Source: Dyella lipolytica (GTDB lineage Bacteria; Pseudomonadota; Gammaproteobacteria; Xanthomonadales; Rhodanobacteraceae). From it: a stretch of DNA of 64,000 nucleotides. Below the pieces are notes generated by a model. The model was not told where the DNA came from. It searched no databases and was given only the letters and a program-made list of their open reading frames with translations. This document shows, one piece after another, positions 17,536 through 27,930 of this stretch. The position numbers and the translations under genes are program-made. Positions within the stretch are counted from its first letter, which is position 1, and each line of letters begins with the position of its first letter. The stretch spans positions 554,295 through 618,294 of the forward strand of contig NZ_BSNQ01000009.1 in NCBI RefSeq assembly GCF_030160075.1, in the 5' to 3' direction.

Positions 17536-18996
17536 TCAGCGGGCAAGCATGGTCGCAGGGGGCTCGCCCATCGCCTGGAACAAGGCTGCGGTATCGGTCA
17601 TGCGGGCGGCTTTGGCCTGGATTTCCGTCAACCTCGCGCTCTGCCAATGCTGCTCGCTAAGTACCGCCGTCGGGTAGGAAACCGCACCCAAGCGATAACG
17701 CGCACCGGTATCGGTGAAGGATTGCTCCGCCGCCGTGGCGGCGTCCTGTGCGGCTTGCAGCGCCAACGCGTCCTGATTCAGCGCTGTCAGGGTATCGGCA
17801 ACGTTTTGGAACGCGTTGAGCACCGCCTGCTGGTACTGCGCCAGCGCCGCGTCGTAGCTGTCGATAGCGGCTCTGCGCTGCGCCATCAACGCCCCGCCGT
17901 GAAAGATCGGCTGCGTGAGCGAAGCGCCCACGCTCCAGATCGAGGCGGCGCCGGTGAACAAGGTCGATGGTTTGAAAGCCGCCGAACCCAACGAGGCGGA
18001 CAACGAGATATGCGGAAACAGATTGGCCGTGGCAACACCGACCTGCGCGGACGCCGCATGCACCGCCGCCTCTGCCGCTAGCACGTCCGGCCGCTGTTGC
18101 AGCAGTTCGGAAGGCACGCTGACTGGCACGTCCGTCGGCAGATGCAGCTGCGCCAGCGTCAGGTTCGACGGCGCCTGGTCTGGCGTGCGGCCCATCAGTA
18201 CCGCCAGCGCATGGCTCGCGCGCATGGCTTGCGCACGCAACGGCGGAAGCGACGTATCGACGCTCGCCGCCGCTTGTTGCGCGGCCAGCAGATCGTCATG
18301 CGATGCCGCACCAAGCCGGTAGGCGCGCTCCGTTAGATCGGACTGCTCGTGCGCCAACACAGACAGCCGCTCGCTGGCGCTCACTTGTTCGGCGAGCGAG
18401 GCTGCGTTGACGGCGGCGATAACGATATTGGCTGCCAATGCTCGTTGAGCAGCATCGAATTCGTAGGACTGCTGATCGACCTTTGCGGTGACTTGTTCGA
18501 TGTCGTGGCGTGTCGCGCCAAACAGATCGAAGTTGTAGTTCAGCTCGAGCTGGCCGGCATAGACGTCATAGAGGTTGGTCTGTGGCCCAAATTCCGGCAC
18601 ACCCAAGGCGCGCTGTCGACTCGCCTGCCCGCCGGCGTCGAGGGACGGCAGCATGCTGGCACCGATCTGCGCGCGCAGTAGTTGATGCGCCGCTTCAAGC
18701 GTGTGTTTCGTCGCGGCCAGCGATGGATTGTTGCGCAGCCCCTCGTCGACCCATGCATTGAGCGTGTCGTTACCATACAAGCGCCACCATGCCGGCACCG
18801 CACGCGCACCTAGACTGAAATGCTGCGCAACGCTGTCCGCCTTGGCGCTGTCGGCGGGAATCGGCTGCACGGCATAGTGGTCAGGCGAAGGCGGTGCCGG
18901 CGGCCTGGACGGCGGCGCGAAGGCACATCCGGCCAGCCCCATCGCTGCAAACAGCATGGTCACGCGCGTTGATCGAATGATATGTCCAGGTTTCAT
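17536..18996 (-). CDS. Outer-membrane factor lipoprotein of RND efflux system (NodT/OprM family)
   Basis: The protein has 486 residues. A lipobox (MGLAGC, Cys about 25) ends the signal peptide, so the mature protein is probably lipid-anchored. Two OEP repeats are present; the family pattern PAWWRLYGNDTLNAWVDEGLRNNPSLAATKHTLEAA (only its span is given) is at about 65-105, and the second repeat carries LLQQRPDVLAAEA. It forms the TolC-like exit duct. The ATG overlaps the permease stop by 4 nt (ATGA), making the third gene of an adaptor-pump-duct operon. Confidence 0.93.
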   Translation of the reverse strand: MKPGHIIRSTRVTMLFAAMGLAGCAFAPPSRPPAPPSPDHYAVQPIPADSAKADSVAQHFSLGARAVPAWWRLYGNDTLNAWVDEGLRNNPSLAATKHTLEAAHQLLRAQIGASMLPSLDAGGQASRQRALGVPEFGPQTNLYDVYAGQLELNYNFDLFGATRHDIEQVTAKVDQQSYEFDAAQRALAANIVIAAVNAASLAEQVSASERLSVLAHEQSDLTERAYRLGAASHDDLLAAQQAAASVDTSLPPLRAQAMRASHALAVLMGRTPDQAPSNLTLAQLHLPTDVPVSVPSELLQQRPDVLAAEAAVHAASAQVGVATANLFPHISLSASLGSAAFKPSTLFTGAASIWSVGASLTQPIFHGGALMAQRRAAIDSYDAALAQYQQAVLNAFQNVADTLTALNQDALALQAAQDAATAAEQSFTDTGARYRLGAVSYPTAVLSEQHWQSARLTEIQAKAARMTDTAALFQAMGEPPATMLAR

Positions 18997-21900
18997 GCGG
19001 CAGCCTCCGGTTCCTGCGCCGGCTCATCGGCGCGCACGCGGAACCACACGGCGTAGAGCGCCGGCAGATAAAACAACGTCAGCACCGTCGCGATGGTGAT
19101 TCCGCCCATCAAAGCGGTGGCCATCGGTCCGAAGAAGTTGCTGCGCAATAACGGGATCAGTGCGAGCACGGCCGCGGCAGCCGTCAAGGTAATCGGCCGG
19201 AAACGCCGCACCGTGGCACCGACGATGGCCTCCCAACGCGGATGGCCGGCACGGATATCCTGTTCGATCTGGTCGACCAGGATCACCGAGTTGCGCATGA
19301 TGATGCCGAACATCGCAATGGTGCCGAGCATGGCGACGAAACCGAACGGCTGACCGAACAGCAACAACGCGGCAATCACACCGATCAGACCGAGCGGCGC
19401 CGTCAGCACCACCATGAACGTGCGACTGACGCTTTGCAGCTGGATCATCAGCAAGGTCAGCACAGCGATCACCATCAAGGGCATCTGCGCATTGATCGAA
19501 CTTTGCGCCTTCTCGTTTTGTTCCACTGCACCGCCTATTTCGACGCGATAGCCGACCGGCAAATGGCTGCGGATATCGGCGAGCTTTTTGTCGACGGCGT
19601 TCGTGACGTCGAGACCCTGCGCACCGCCACGCGTATCCGACTGCACGGTGATCGACGGTTGCCGATCGCGCTCCCAGATCACGCCATACTCGAGCCCGTA
19701 TGTAACGTGTCCGAGTTGCGCGAGCGGTATCGCGGTTCCGCTGGGTGTCGGTATCGCCAGCCGTTCGATCTCATCGGGATGGATGCGGTCGCCATGCATG
19801 CTGCGCAGGTCTACTGCGATCAATTTGTCGCGCTCGCGGAACTGCGTCACCGTGGTTCCCGACAGCGTCATCGCGAGGAAATTGGCCACGTCCTGCGAGC
19901 TGATACCTAGCTGACGCGCCTTCACCTGATCGACTTCGAAACGCACCGAGCGTTCGGCGGGCTCGTCCCAATCGAACTGCACATTGGTGGTGTTCGGGTC
20001 GGCGCGCATCACTGTGGCGACTTGTTCGGCGATTCCGCGCACCGTCGCGATATCGTCGCCGTTGACCCGGAACGCTACCGGGAAGCCCACCGGCGGACCG
20101 TTCTCCAAGCGACTGACGCGGCTGCGCACGGCGCTGAAATCCTGCTTCAACTCGCCATCCAGAAATGCCGCCAGTTGTTCGCGCTGCTTGACGTCCTTGG
20201 CGGTGATCACGAACTGGGCAAAGTTGGGCTGCGCCAACTGCTGATCCAGCGGCAGATAGAAACGCGGCGCGCCGCTGCCCACAAAACTGACGTAGCTGGC
20301 GATTTCCTTGCGTCCTTGAATAGCTGCTTCGAAACGCTTTGTTTCGCGCAACGTTGCCGCATAAGACGCCCCTTCCGGCAGACGCAGATCGACCAGCAAC
20401 TCAGGGCGATCGGAACTCGGAAAGAACTGCTTGGGCACTAGGCCAAAACCCGCCAGCGAAATTACGAACAGCGCCACCGTCGAGGCTAGCACCAGCCATC
20501 GATTGCGCAGGCAGAAATCCAGCCAGCGGCGGAAGCGACGATAAAAGGCGGTGTCGTAGATCTCGATGTCTTCGCCGTTATGCACCGGCTGCGAAGCTTT
20601 CGCGCTGCGCGCTGCGCGTAAACGCTGCGGCAAGAAGCGGGCCCACCATTCCTGCCCCACCTTCGCGCGCTCATGATGCTCCGGCAGCATGTGATAGCCC
20701 AGCAGCGGAATCACGATCACCGCGGCCAACCAGGACACCAGCAAAGCGATCGCCGACACTTCGAAAATCGACCGCGTGTATTCGCCGGTGCCCGACTTCG
20801 CCAAGGCAATAGGCAAGAAACCGGACACCGTCACCAAGGTGCCCGTCAACATCGGAAAGGCGGTGCTGGTATAGGCAAACGCAGCGGCGCGCATGCGGCC
20901 CCAACCCTGCTCCAGCTTCACCGACATCATCTCGACGGCGATGATCGCATCGTCCACCAGCAGGCCCAACGCGAGCACCAGGGTACCCAGGGATACTTTG
21001 TGCAGGCCTATGCCGAAGATATCCATGCATAGTGCCGTAGCGGCCAGCACGAACGGAATCGAGATCACCACCACCATGCCCGTGCGAAAACCCAGGCTCA
21101 ACAAACTCACCAACAGAACGATGGTGACCGCTTCGGCCACCGATTCCAGAAAGTCGTCCACCGAATGCGAGACGGCGTGCGGCATGCTGGTAACTTCCGA
21201 CAGCTTCAAACCGGCCGGGAGACGCTTCTGCAATGCGACCGTCGTCTGATCCAACGCTTTGCCGAGCTGGATCACATCGCCGCCAGGTTGCATGGTGACA
21301 CCGATGCCTAGCACCGGCTGTCCCATAAACCGCACTTGCTGGGTCGGCGGATCATCGTAGCCGCGGCGAATGGTGGCGATATCGCCAAGCCGGATGCTTT
21401 TGCCGTTGATGTGCAGCAACGTGTCCGCCAGCGCATTCATATCGTCGAACTGTCCGCTCGGTCGTACGAACATGCGATCGTCGGCAGTCGTCAGCACGCC
21501 GACCGACGCCACCGCGTTCTGCTGATCGATCGCCTGTGCGATCTGTTGCGGGCTGATGCCCAACTTAGCCAGCTGCACGTTGGGAATGTCGATATAGATG
21601 TGCTGGTTCTGGTCGCCAAAGTAATCGACCTTGCCTACCCCAGGTACGCGCAGCAGTTCGGCGCGCAACTGGTCGGCGTAGTCGTGCAATTGCGCCGGTG
21701 TATAGCCGTCGCCTTCCAGCGCATAGATGTTGGTGTAGACGTCGCCGAATTCGTCGTTGAAGAACGGCCCCTGCACGCCCTGCGGCAGCTGCGTGCCGAT
21801 ATCGCCCACTTTCTTGCGTACTTGATACCAGGTCTCCGGCACGATGGAGGCGGGTGCCGAGTCCTTGATGTTGAAGAAGATCAGCGACTCGCCGGGACGC

Positions 21901-22169
21901 GAATAACTGCGCAGAAAATCGATCGACGGCGTTTCCTGCAGCTTGCGGGAAATGCGGTCGGTCACTTCTTCTTGCACTTGTTGCGCGCTGGCGCCGGGCC
22001 AGAAGGTTTGGATAACCATCACCTTGAAGGTGAACGGCGGGTCTTCCGACTGCGACAGATGCTTGTACGACAGCATGCCGAACAACGCGATCATGCCCAT
22101 CAGAAAAAATACCAACGACTGATGGCGCAGTGTCCACGCCGAAAGATTGAAGCGTTCGCTACTGCTCAT
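18993..22169 (-). CDS. RND family inner-membrane efflux pump
   Basis: The protein has 1058 residues, the family's usual length, with about 12 transmembrane segments in two halves and large periplasmic loops. The proton-relay motif in TM4, LALGLLVDDAIIAVEMM, has both aspartates. The N-terminal SEDPPFTFKVMVIQTFWPGAS and the C-terminal half LVDQIEQDIRAGHPRWEA are typical of AcrB/TriC-like multidrug pumps rather than heavy-metal pumps. It overlaps the adaptor gene by 4 nt and the duct gene by 4 nt. Substrates cannot be read from sequence. Confidence 0.93.
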   Translation of the reverse strand: MSSSERFNLSAWTLRHQSLVFFLMGMIALFGMLSYKHLSQSEDPPFTFKVMVIQTFWPGASAQQVQEEVTDRISRKLQETPSIDFLRSYSRPGESLIFFNIKDSAPASIVPETWYQVRKKVGDIGTQLPQGVQGPFFNDEFGDVYTNIYALEGDGYTPAQLHDYADQLRAELLRVPGVGKVDYFGDQNQHIYIDIPNVQLAKLGISPQQIAQAIDQQNAVASVGVLTTADDRMFVRPSGQFDDMNALADTLLHINGKSIRLGDIATIRRGYDDPPTQQVRFMGQPVLGIGVTMQPGGDVIQLGKALDQTTVALQKRLPAGLKLSEVTSMPHAVSHSVDDFLESVAEAVTIVLLVSLLSLGFRTGMVVVISIPFVLAATALCMDIFGIGLHKVSLGTLVLALGLLVDDAIIAVEMMSVKLEQGWGRMRAAAFAYTSTAFPMLTGTLVTVSGFLPIALAKSGTGEYTRSIFEVSAIALLVSWLAAVIVIPLLGYHMLPEHHERAKVGQEWWARFLPQRLRAARSAKASQPVHNGEDIEIYDTAFYRRFRRWLDFCLRNRWLVLASTVALFVISLAGFGLVPKQFFPSSDRPELLVDLRLPEGASYAATLRETKRFEAAIQGRKEIASYVSFVGSGAPRFYLPLDQQLAQPNFAQFVITAKDVKQREQLAAFLDGELKQDFSAVRSRVSRLENGPPVGFPVAFRVNGDDIATVRGIAEQVATVMRADPNTTNVQFDWDEPAERSVRFEVDQVKARQLGISSQDVANFLAMTLSGTTVTQFRERDKLIAVDLRSMHGDRIHPDEIERLAIPTPSGTAIPLAQLGHVTYGLEYGVIWERDRQPSITVQSDTRGGAQGLDVTNAVDKKLADIRSHLPVGYRVEIGGAVEQNEKAQSSINAQMPLMVIAVLTLLMIQLQSVSRTFMVVLTAPLGLIGVIAALLLFGQPFGFVAMLGTIAMFGIIMRNSVILVDQIEQDIRAGHPRWEAIVGATVRRFRPITLTAAAAVLALIPLLRSNFFGPMATALMGGITIATVLTLFYLPALYAVWFRVRADEPAQEPEAAA

Positions 22170-23305
22170 TGCGGCGCATCCTCAGGATGCGGCGGCGCTA
22201 TCGGCGTCACCTTTTCGCCCGCCGTGACGGTGTGCACACCCTGCATCACCACCCGTTCGCCTGCCTTCAATCCATCGGCGATCAACACATCGCGCTCGCC
22301 GTAGCGGACGATGGTGACGGGTCGCAGTTCCAGTGTCGCATCGGCAGGACGTACCACCCACACGGCCGGATGCTCGCCCTGGTGGAACAACGCAGTGGCC
22401 GGGATGCTTACCGTTGCGCCGGATGGCTTGCTGCTCTGGAGCGCTACATCGGCGGTCATGCCGAGTTGCAGCAGCGTCCCGGGCTGGTCGATAGTGAGTT
22501 TGACGAGATAAGTGCGCGACTGCGGATCGGCTGCTGGTGCGATTTCCCGCACATGCGCAGCGAAGACGCGACCCGGCAATGCGGGCAAGGTCACCGTGGC
22601 TGTTTGTCCGATGACGATGCCGTCGACTCGGCTTTCCGGCACATCGAGATCCACATCGCGGTCGCCCGACCATGCAAAGCCGAACACCGCCTGCCCCGCG
22701 GCAAGCACTTGGCCCACATCCGCCTGCCGGCTGGTGATGGCGCCGTCGTGATCGGCGACCAGCATGGTGTAGCGCGATTGATTCTGCGCCAGCTCGACCT
22801 GCTGCTTTGCCTGATCGCGTGCGGCAAGCGCGGAGGCGTAGGCATCCTGCGTCTGTTCCAGCTGTAGCTGGCTGATGAGGTTCTGTTTGGACTGCGCTTC
22901 GTCCCGGTCGCGTTGCTGCGTGGCGAAAAGCAGGCGATGTTCGGCCGCCTCCAGCGCCGCCTTGGCTGCGGCGAGCTGGTTGCCCGCATCGGCTGGATCG
23001 AGCTGGGCCAAGGCCTGCCCTTTCTTCACGACATCGCCCGCGGTGACATAGCGCGCGGTCAATTGGCCGCTCACTCGGAACGACAGTGGCATCTCATAGC
23101 GCGCATGAATTTCGCCAGGGAAGCGACCGTAGGACAGACCGTCGACTGCCTGCACCGGCAATGCGATGACCGGCAAGGCCGCCTCTGATTCCGGCGCTTT
23201 CCTGCCGCATGCCGCCAGCAGGATCAGCGGCACGGCCACGGCATATGGCAGCCAGGCGCGCCGCCGCATCCGTTGGCGTGGCTGGGGAAATTCTCGGACG
23301 TTCAC
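22166..23305 (-). CDS. RND efflux periplasmic adaptor (membrane fusion protein)
   Basis: The protein has 379 residues. A GTG start at 23305 is preferred because AGGAG lies 8 nt upstream; an internal ATG at 23269 is an alternative. The signal peptide ends in a lipobox (ILLAAC, Cys33). The rest shows the HlyD/AcrA order: beta-barrel and lipoyl half-motifs (YVTAGDVVKKGQALAQLDPADA and VLAAGQAVFGFA), an alpha-helical hairpin rich in Q and A at about 95-165, and a C-terminal barrel. It bridges the pump and the outer-membrane factor and is first in the operon, with a tetR-type gene divergent to it. Confidence 0.93.
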   Translation of the reverse strand: MNVREFPQPRQRMRRRAWLPYAVAVPLILLAACGRKAPESEAALPVIALPVQAVDGLSYGRFPGEIHARYEMPLSFRVSGQLTARYVTAGDVVKKGQALAQLDPADAGNQLAAAKAALEAAEHRLLFATQQRDRDEAQSKQNLISQLQLEQTQDAYASALAARDQAKQQVELAQNQSRYTMLVADHDGAITSRQADVGQVLAAGQAVFGFAWSGDRDVDLDVPESRVDGIVIGQTATVTLPALPGRVFAAHVREIAPAADPQSRTYLVKLTIDQPGTLLQLGMTADVALQSSKPSGATVSIPATALFHQGEHPAVWVVRPADATLELRPVTIVRYGERDVLIADGLKAGERVVMQGVHTVTAGEKVTPIAPPHPEDAPQ

Positions 23306-23333
23306 GGGCCGCTCCTGGGGATGGAAGGGGTTT

Positions 23334-23349
23334 GGCGGTCGCGACCGCC
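23334..23349. promoter_or_regulatory. Perfect 16-bp palindrome, candidate TetR operator
   Basis: GGCGGTCGCGACCGCC is fully self-complementary and lies 29 nt upstream of the adaptor GTG start, between the divergent efflux operon and tetR gene. TetR-family repressors commonly bind such palindromes in the intergenic region of the pump they control. Its binding is inferred from position and symmetry only. Confidence 0.5.
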
Positions 23350-23441
23350 GGAAATACGATAATGAACTCTAATACACAACTGTATCTGAATTCAAATGGG
23401 TATCGAAATACATGTGCCAGAGGTCGTGGTAATATGGCGCC

Positions 23442-24059
23442 ATGCCACGTAAACGACTGACCCGCGAAGAAAGCCGAGAACAGACGCGAGTACGCCTGCT
23501 CGATGCGGCTGCGGTCGCGATTGCCAAGAAAGGCTTGACCGCGACCAGCGTGGAAGACATCACCGGCCACGCCGGCTACACCCGCGGCGCGTTCTACTCG
23601 AACTTCAAAAGCAAGACCGACTTGTTCATCGAGCTGCTCAAGCGCGATCACGTGGACGTACAGGAAGGCTTGCAGCAGCTGCTCGACACCGATCTTTCCG
23701 GCAAGGATCTGCAGCGACAACTCGCGCTGTTCTACAGCCAGTGTTACGGCGATAACACCAGTTATGTACTGTGGGCCGAAGCACGGCTGCATTCGGTGCG
23801 CGACGCGAAATTTCGTCAACGCCTGAACGCCTTGTGCCTGGAAAAGCGCGATGTGATCGCTTACTTCATCACGCAATTCTGCAAGCGGATGGAAATGCCC
23901 TTGCCCGCTTCGGCGGCCGATCTTGCACTGGCAATGATGGGGCTGTGCGACGGCGTGAAGTATTTCAACATGAGCATGCCCGGCGAGCTACCGGACAACG
24001 CCGCCGAGTCGGTGCTCAGCGCGATCTTTAGCGCGACGTTCTTCGGTTCTCGCGCCTGA
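23442..24059 (+). CDS. TetR/AcrR family transcriptional regulator
   Basis: The protein has 205 residues. The N-terminal TetR helix-turn-helix spans about 14-60: TRVRLLDAAAVAIAKKGLTATSVEDI, with the recognition region GYTRGAFYSNFKSKTDLF. The C-terminal two thirds form the helical ligand-binding and dimer domain. It is divergent from the RND operon with 136 bp between starts, so it is probably the local repressor of that operon and of itself. It converges with surf1, leaving only 15 bp between stops. Confidence 0.9.
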   Translation: MPRKRLTREESREQTRVRLLDAAAVAIAKKGLTATSVEDITGHAGYTRGAFYSNFKSKTDLFIELLKRDHVDVQEGLQQLLDTDLSGKDLQRQLALFYSQCYGDNTSYVLWAEARLHSVRDAKFRQRLNALCLEKRDVIAYFITQFCKRMEMPLPASAADLALAMMGLCDGVKYFNMSMPGELPDNAAESVLSAIFSATFFGSRA

Positions 24060-24074
24060 AGCCACTGCGCTTGT

Positions 24075-24848
24075 TCACGCAGAACGACGAAGCCGATATT
24101 CGTCGTAGCCCACGTAAAGGCTGGCAGCGAGCACCATCAAGGCAAGCAGATACCAGGTGATCAGGTAGCTGAGATGGTTGTTGGGAAAGCTGATGACGGT
24201 CTTGCCACCATGAGGCCATGACGGCTGACCCGCATCAGCTGGTGCAGCATCGGCGTCCACGAAATAAGGCGCCACACCGGTGAGGCCGCGGGCGGCGGCA
24301 ATCGCCTGCACATCGCGCGTATACCAGCTGTTGCGTGCAGGATCGTTGTGACGCAGGAAAACCGACGGTTCGGACATGCGCAGCAACCCGGTCACGGTGG
24401 TTTCGCCGCTGGGGCCGGCTGCGCAATGCCCATCACGGCCGCACCAGTCGGAAGGCGCATACCCCCGATTGATCAACACGATGGAACCATCGGCCATGCG
24501 CAACGGCGTCATGACCCAGTAGCCGCTGCCTTCGTCCGTGGCGGCCCAGATCAGCGTCTGACGATCGTTGAGGAAGACACCGCGCAGAAGCACATGCCGG
24601 TACTCATCGTCTTCGGCATTTACATGGCTCCATTGACCGGGCGCAGGCGGCGCAACAGGCGGCGCGTGCACGCGTTGATCGACACGCGCGATGAGATCGC
24701 GCTTCCAGGCAAGGCGGTGAACTTGCCAGTTGCCCAGGGCGACAAAGCCGCTGAACAAGCACAACGCGAAGATGGCGAGCAGCGTCAGCCCCAGCGGACC
24801 GCGCGGGCCGCGCACAACGTCTTCAGTGGAAGTATCAGCGGGAGGCAT
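24075..24848 (-). CDS. SURF1 family cytochrome oxidase assembly protein
   Basis: The protein has 257 residues from ATG at 24848. Two transmembrane segments flank a periplasmic domain: about 19-38 (LTLLAIFALCLFSGFVALGNW) and near the C-terminus (LITWYLLALMVLAASLYVGY). SURF1 landmarks are GNWQVHRLAWKRDLI, RHVLLRGVF and VLINRGYAP. SURF1 aids heme insertion into subunit I of heme-copper oxidases. It begins 33 nt after cyoD, so it appears to be the fifth gene of the cyo operon in the place often taken by cyoE. Confidence 0.88.
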   Translation of the reverse strand: MPPADTSTEDVVRGPRGPLGLTLLAIFALCLFSGFVALGNWQVHRLAWKRDLIARVDQRVHAPPVAPPAPGQWSHVNAEDDEYRHVLLRGVFLNDRQTLIWAATDEGSGYWVMTPLRMADGSIVLINRGYAPSDWCGRDGHCAAGPSGETTVTGLLRMSEPSVFLRHNDPARNSWYTRDVQAIAAARGLTGVAPYFVDADAAPADAGQPSWPHGGKTVISFPNNHLSYLITWYLLALMVLAASLYVGYDEYRLRRSA

Positions 24849-24881
24849 GATCGGGAATGATCGCATGCCTCCGATGTTTGG

Positions 24882-25280
24882 TCACGGCTGGTTGCGCGCG
24901 TCCTGCATTGTCCACGGCATCATGTTGCTGTTGAGGTGGTACATGATCCAGATGGAACCGCTCAACGTGATGACCACCAGTACGATCGTGAAGACCAGCG
25001 CGAGCATGTTCCAGCCGCCCTCGGACTTCGTGTTCATATGCAGGAAGTAGACCATGTGCACGATGATCTGGATGCCCGCCAGCAAGAGTATCAAGGCGTC
25101 GGCCGGGCCGGTTTTCGCGAACGCACCGCTCATCACCAACCAGAACGGAATGGCCGTCAGAATCGCCGCGAGCGCAAAACCCGTCATGTAACCTTTCAGG
25201 GTGGCATGGATGGCGCCGACGCCGCTGTCATCGTGCTCATGCGCATCGTCGCCGTGAACGGGCTGGGTGTGTTCGCTCAT
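24882..25280 (-). CDS. cyoD: Cytochrome bo3 ubiquinol oxidase subunit IV
   Basis: The protein has 132 residues with three transmembrane segments. Family hallmarks are GYMTGFALAAILTAIPFWLVM, IIVHMVYFLHMNTKSEGGWN and GSIWIMYHLNSNMM. The histidine- and aspartate-rich N-terminus is normal for the family. The ATG at 25280 overlaps the cyoC stop (ATGA). A longer frame runs upstream inside cyoC but is out of frame with it and not coding. CyoD helps assemble the copper-heme centre of subunit I. Confidence 0.93.
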   Translation of the reverse strand: MSEHTQPVHGDDAHEHDDSGVGAIHATLKGYMTGFALAAILTAIPFWLVMSGAFAKTGPADALILLLAGIQIIVHMVYFLHMNTKSEGGWNMLALVFTIVLVVITLSGSIWIMYHLNSNMMPWTMQDARNQP

Positions 25281-25906
25281 GGCAGCACTCCCATCAGATA
25301 GACAAAGCTGAAAACACCCACCCACACCACGTCCAGGAAGTGCCAGAACATGGACAGGCACATCAGCCGGCGCTTGTTGGCAGGAATCAAACCTTTCTTG
25401 CCGACCTGCACCATCAGCGTAATCAGCCAGATGATGCCGCAGGTGACGTGCAGGCCGTGCGTACCGACCAAGGTGAAGAACGACGAAAGAAACGCGCTGC
25501 GCTGCGGACCGGCGCCGATGGAGATGAGGTGGGCAAACTCCGTCAATTCCAAGCCGATAAAGCCCGCACCAAGCAGGCCGGTGACCGTCAACCACGCCAT
25601 CATCGGAGCACGCCGGTTTTGCTGCATTTCGAGCACCGCAAAGCCATACGTGATCGATGAGAGCAACAACAGCGTGGTGTTGACTGCTACCACGGGCAGC
25701 TCGAGCACCTGCGCCGCTGTGGGCCCGCCCGCATAGTTCCGACCTAGCACGCCGTAGGCCGCAAACAGGCAGGCGAAGACGAGGCAGTCGCTCATCAGAT
25801 ACAGCCAGAAACCGAGCAGCGTGCCGTTTTCGACGTGATGCTCGCCCTCCACATGGAAGCGCAGCGGTTCCGACGGACTGCCCATGGCGATCGAGGTATC
25901 AGACAT
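25277..25906 (-). CDS. cyoC: Cytochrome bo3 ubiquinol oxidase subunit III
   Basis: The protein has 209 residues with five transmembrane segments, the quinol-oxidase form of subunit III. Typical segments are [52 protein letters not shown] and [21 protein letters not shown]. The ATG at 25906 lies within the end of cyoB (8-nt overlap). It stabilises the complex and the oxygen path; it carries no redox centre. Confidence 0.95.
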   Translation of the reverse strand: MSDTSIAMGSPSEPLRFHVEGEHHVENGTLLGFWLYLMSDCLVFACLFAAYGVLGRNYAGGPTAAQVLELPVVAVNTTLLLLSSITYGFAVLEMQQNRRAPMMAWLTVTGLLGAGFIGLELTEFAHLISIGAGPQRSAFLSSFFTLVGTHGLHVTCGIIWLITLMVQVGKKGLIPANKRRLMCLSMFWHFLDVVWVGVFSFVYLMGVLP

Positions 25907-27899
25907 GGCCAAGCAGCTCCGTACGTGACGACTCGACGCGCGCCACTTCGTCCGCCGGTATGTAGTAGTCGCGGTGGTAGTTGAAGGTATGGCCGATCGC
26001 GGTGGCGATCAGCGCGGCGAAAGAGATGATCGCCAACGGCCACATGTACCAGATCATCGCAAAGCCGAACACAGTGGCGATGCCCGCAAGAATGATCCCT
26101 GCGCCCGTATTCTTCGGCATGTGAATGGGCTGGAAGCCTTGCAGCGGCCGCTGGTAGCGATGTTGCTTCATCTGCCACCACGCATCGATGTCGTGGATGC
26201 ACGGCGTAAAAGCAAAGTTGTATTTCGGCGGCGGCGACGAAGTGGACCATTCCAGCGTGCGCCCGCCCCAGGGATCACCGGTGACGTCGCGCAGTCTCTC
26301 GCGGTCGCGGAAGCTGACGTAAAACTGCATCAGCATGCTGAGGATGCCCAGCAAAATCAGGAAGGCGCCGAACGCCGCGATCTCGAACCAGATCTGCAGC
26401 GAAGGATCGTCGAAGTGACTGAGCCGGCGCGTGACACCCATGAAGCCAAGCACGTAAAGCGGCATGAAAGCGAAATAGAACCCGGCCACCCAGAACCAGA
26501 ACGAGCACTTGCCCCAGAACGGATCGAGCCTGAAGCCGAAGGCCTTGGGGAACCAGTAATTGACACCCGCGAACATGCCGAACAGCACACCGCCAATGAT
26601 CACGTTGTGGAAGTGAGCGACCAGAAACAGGCTGTTGTGCAGCGAGAAATCCGCCGGCGGCACGGCGAGCATCACGCCGGTCATGCCACCGAGGACGAAG
26701 GTCACCATGAAGGCCACCGTCCACAGCATCGGCACTTCGAACGTGATGCGCCCGCGATACATGGTGAACAACCAGTTGAAGATCTTCGCGCCCGTGGGAA
26801 TCGAGATGATCATCGTGGTGATGCCGAAGAACGAATTGACGCTGGCACCCGACCCCATCGTAAAGAAGTGGTGCAGCCACACGAGGTAGGACAGCACCGT
26901 GATCACCACCGTGGCGTACACCATCGACGCATAGCCGAACAGTCGCTTGCGGCAGAACGTGGCGGTTACCTCGGAGAAGACACCGAACGCCGGCAAGATC
27001 AGGATGTAAACCTCCGGATGGCCCCAGATCCAGATCAGGTTGATGTACATCATGGCGTTGCCGCCAAGCATGGTGGTGAAGAAGTTCGTGCCGGCGTACC
27101 GGTCGAGCGCCAGCATCGCCAGCGCCGCGGTGAGTACGGGGAATGCCGCCACGATCAGCACGTTGGTGCATAGCGCCGTCCAGGTAAAAATCGGCATCCG
27201 CATCAGCGTCATGCCGGGCGCACGCATCTTGATGATGGTCGTGAGCAGATTCACGCCCGATAACAAAGTTCCGACACCGGCGATCTGCAAGGCCCAGATG
27301 TAGTAATCCACCCCGGCATCCGGGCTGGCCGCAATATCGGAAAGCGGTGGATACGCCAGCCATCCCGTACGCGCGAATTCGCCGACGAACAACGACATCA
27401 TCACCAGCACGGCACCGGAAATGGTCATCCAGAGACTGAAATTGTTGAGGAAGGGAAATGCCACGTCGCGTGCGCCGATCTGCAGCGGCATCACGAAGTT
27501 CATGATGCCCGTCACCATCGGCATGGCGACGAAGAAAATCATGATCACGCCGTGCGCAGTAAATATCTGGTCGTAGTGGAACGGCGGCAGATAGCCCGTC
27601 GAATGGCCGAACGAAATGGCCTGCTGCGCGCGCATCATGATCGCGTCGGAAAAACCGCGCAGCAGCATCACCAGCGACAGAATGATGTACATCACACCGA
27701 TCTTCTTGTGATCGATGCTGGTAAACCACTCGTGCCAGAGATAACCCCACAGGCGGAAATACGTGACCGCCCCCAGCAACGCTGCCCCAAGCAGCGCCAC
27801 GACAATGAACGTGCCCACCACGATCGGCTCATGGAGTGGCAGTTGATCGATGGTGAGTCGACCGAAAATCAGTTGAGTCAGGTCGGGATGAGCAAGCAT
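25899..27899 (-). CDS. cyoB: Cytochrome bo3 ubiquinol oxidase subunit I
   Basis: The protein has 666 residues, matching E. coli CyoB. Metal ligands are visible: the histidine of [11 protein letters not shown] (low-spin heme), GHPEVY (CuB histidine and the cross-linked tyrosine), LHHFF (two CuB histidines) and AHFHN (both hemes). The quinol-site residues known from E. coli are kept: R and D in LLRGFSDA, H and Q in HYDQ. It oxidises ubiquinol, reduces oxygen to water and pumps protons across the inner membrane. ATG at 27899 is preferred; an in-frame upstream extension lies inside the cyoA coding region. Confidence 0.97.
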   Translation of the reverse strand: MLAHPDLTQLIFGRLTIDQLPLHEPIVVGTFIVVALLGAALLGAVTYFRLWGYLWHEWFTSIDHKKIGVMYIILSLVMLLRGFSDAIMMRAQQAISFGHSTGYLPPFHYDQIFTAHGVIMIFFVAMPMVTGIMNFVMPLQIGARDVAFPFLNNFSLWMTISGAVLVMMSLFVGEFARTGWLAYPPLSDIAASPDAGVDYYIWALQIAGVGTLLSGVNLLTTIIKMRAPGMTLMRMPIFTWTALCTNVLIVAAFPVLTAALAMLALDRYAGTNFFTTMLGGNAMMYINLIWIWGHPEVYILILPAFGVFSEVTATFCRKRLFGYASMVYATVVITVLSYLVWLHHFFTMGSGASVNSFFGITTMIISIPTGAKIFNWLFTMYRGRITFEVPMLWTVAFMVTFVLGGMTGVMLAVPPADFSLHNSLFLVAHFHNVIIGGVLFGMFAGVNYWFPKAFGFRLDPFWGKCSFWFWVAGFYFAFMPLYVLGFMGVTRRLSHFDDPSLQIWFEIAAFGAFLILLGILSMLMQFYVSFRDRERLRDVTGDPWGGRTLEWSTSSPPPKYNFAFTPCIHDIDAWWQMKQHRYQRPLQGFQPIHMPKNTGAGIILAGIATVFGFAMIWYMWPLAIISFAALIATAIGHTFNYHRDYYIPADEVARVESSRTELLGHV

Positions 27900-27930
27900 C
27901 TTTTGCACCCGTACGCGGTCTGGCAGGTCA

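Noticed and set aside
26275-27750. 491-codon minus-strand ORF inside cyoB
   Set aside because: It is a shifted frame of cyoB with His/Arg-rich composition; cyoB is certain from its ligand motifs.
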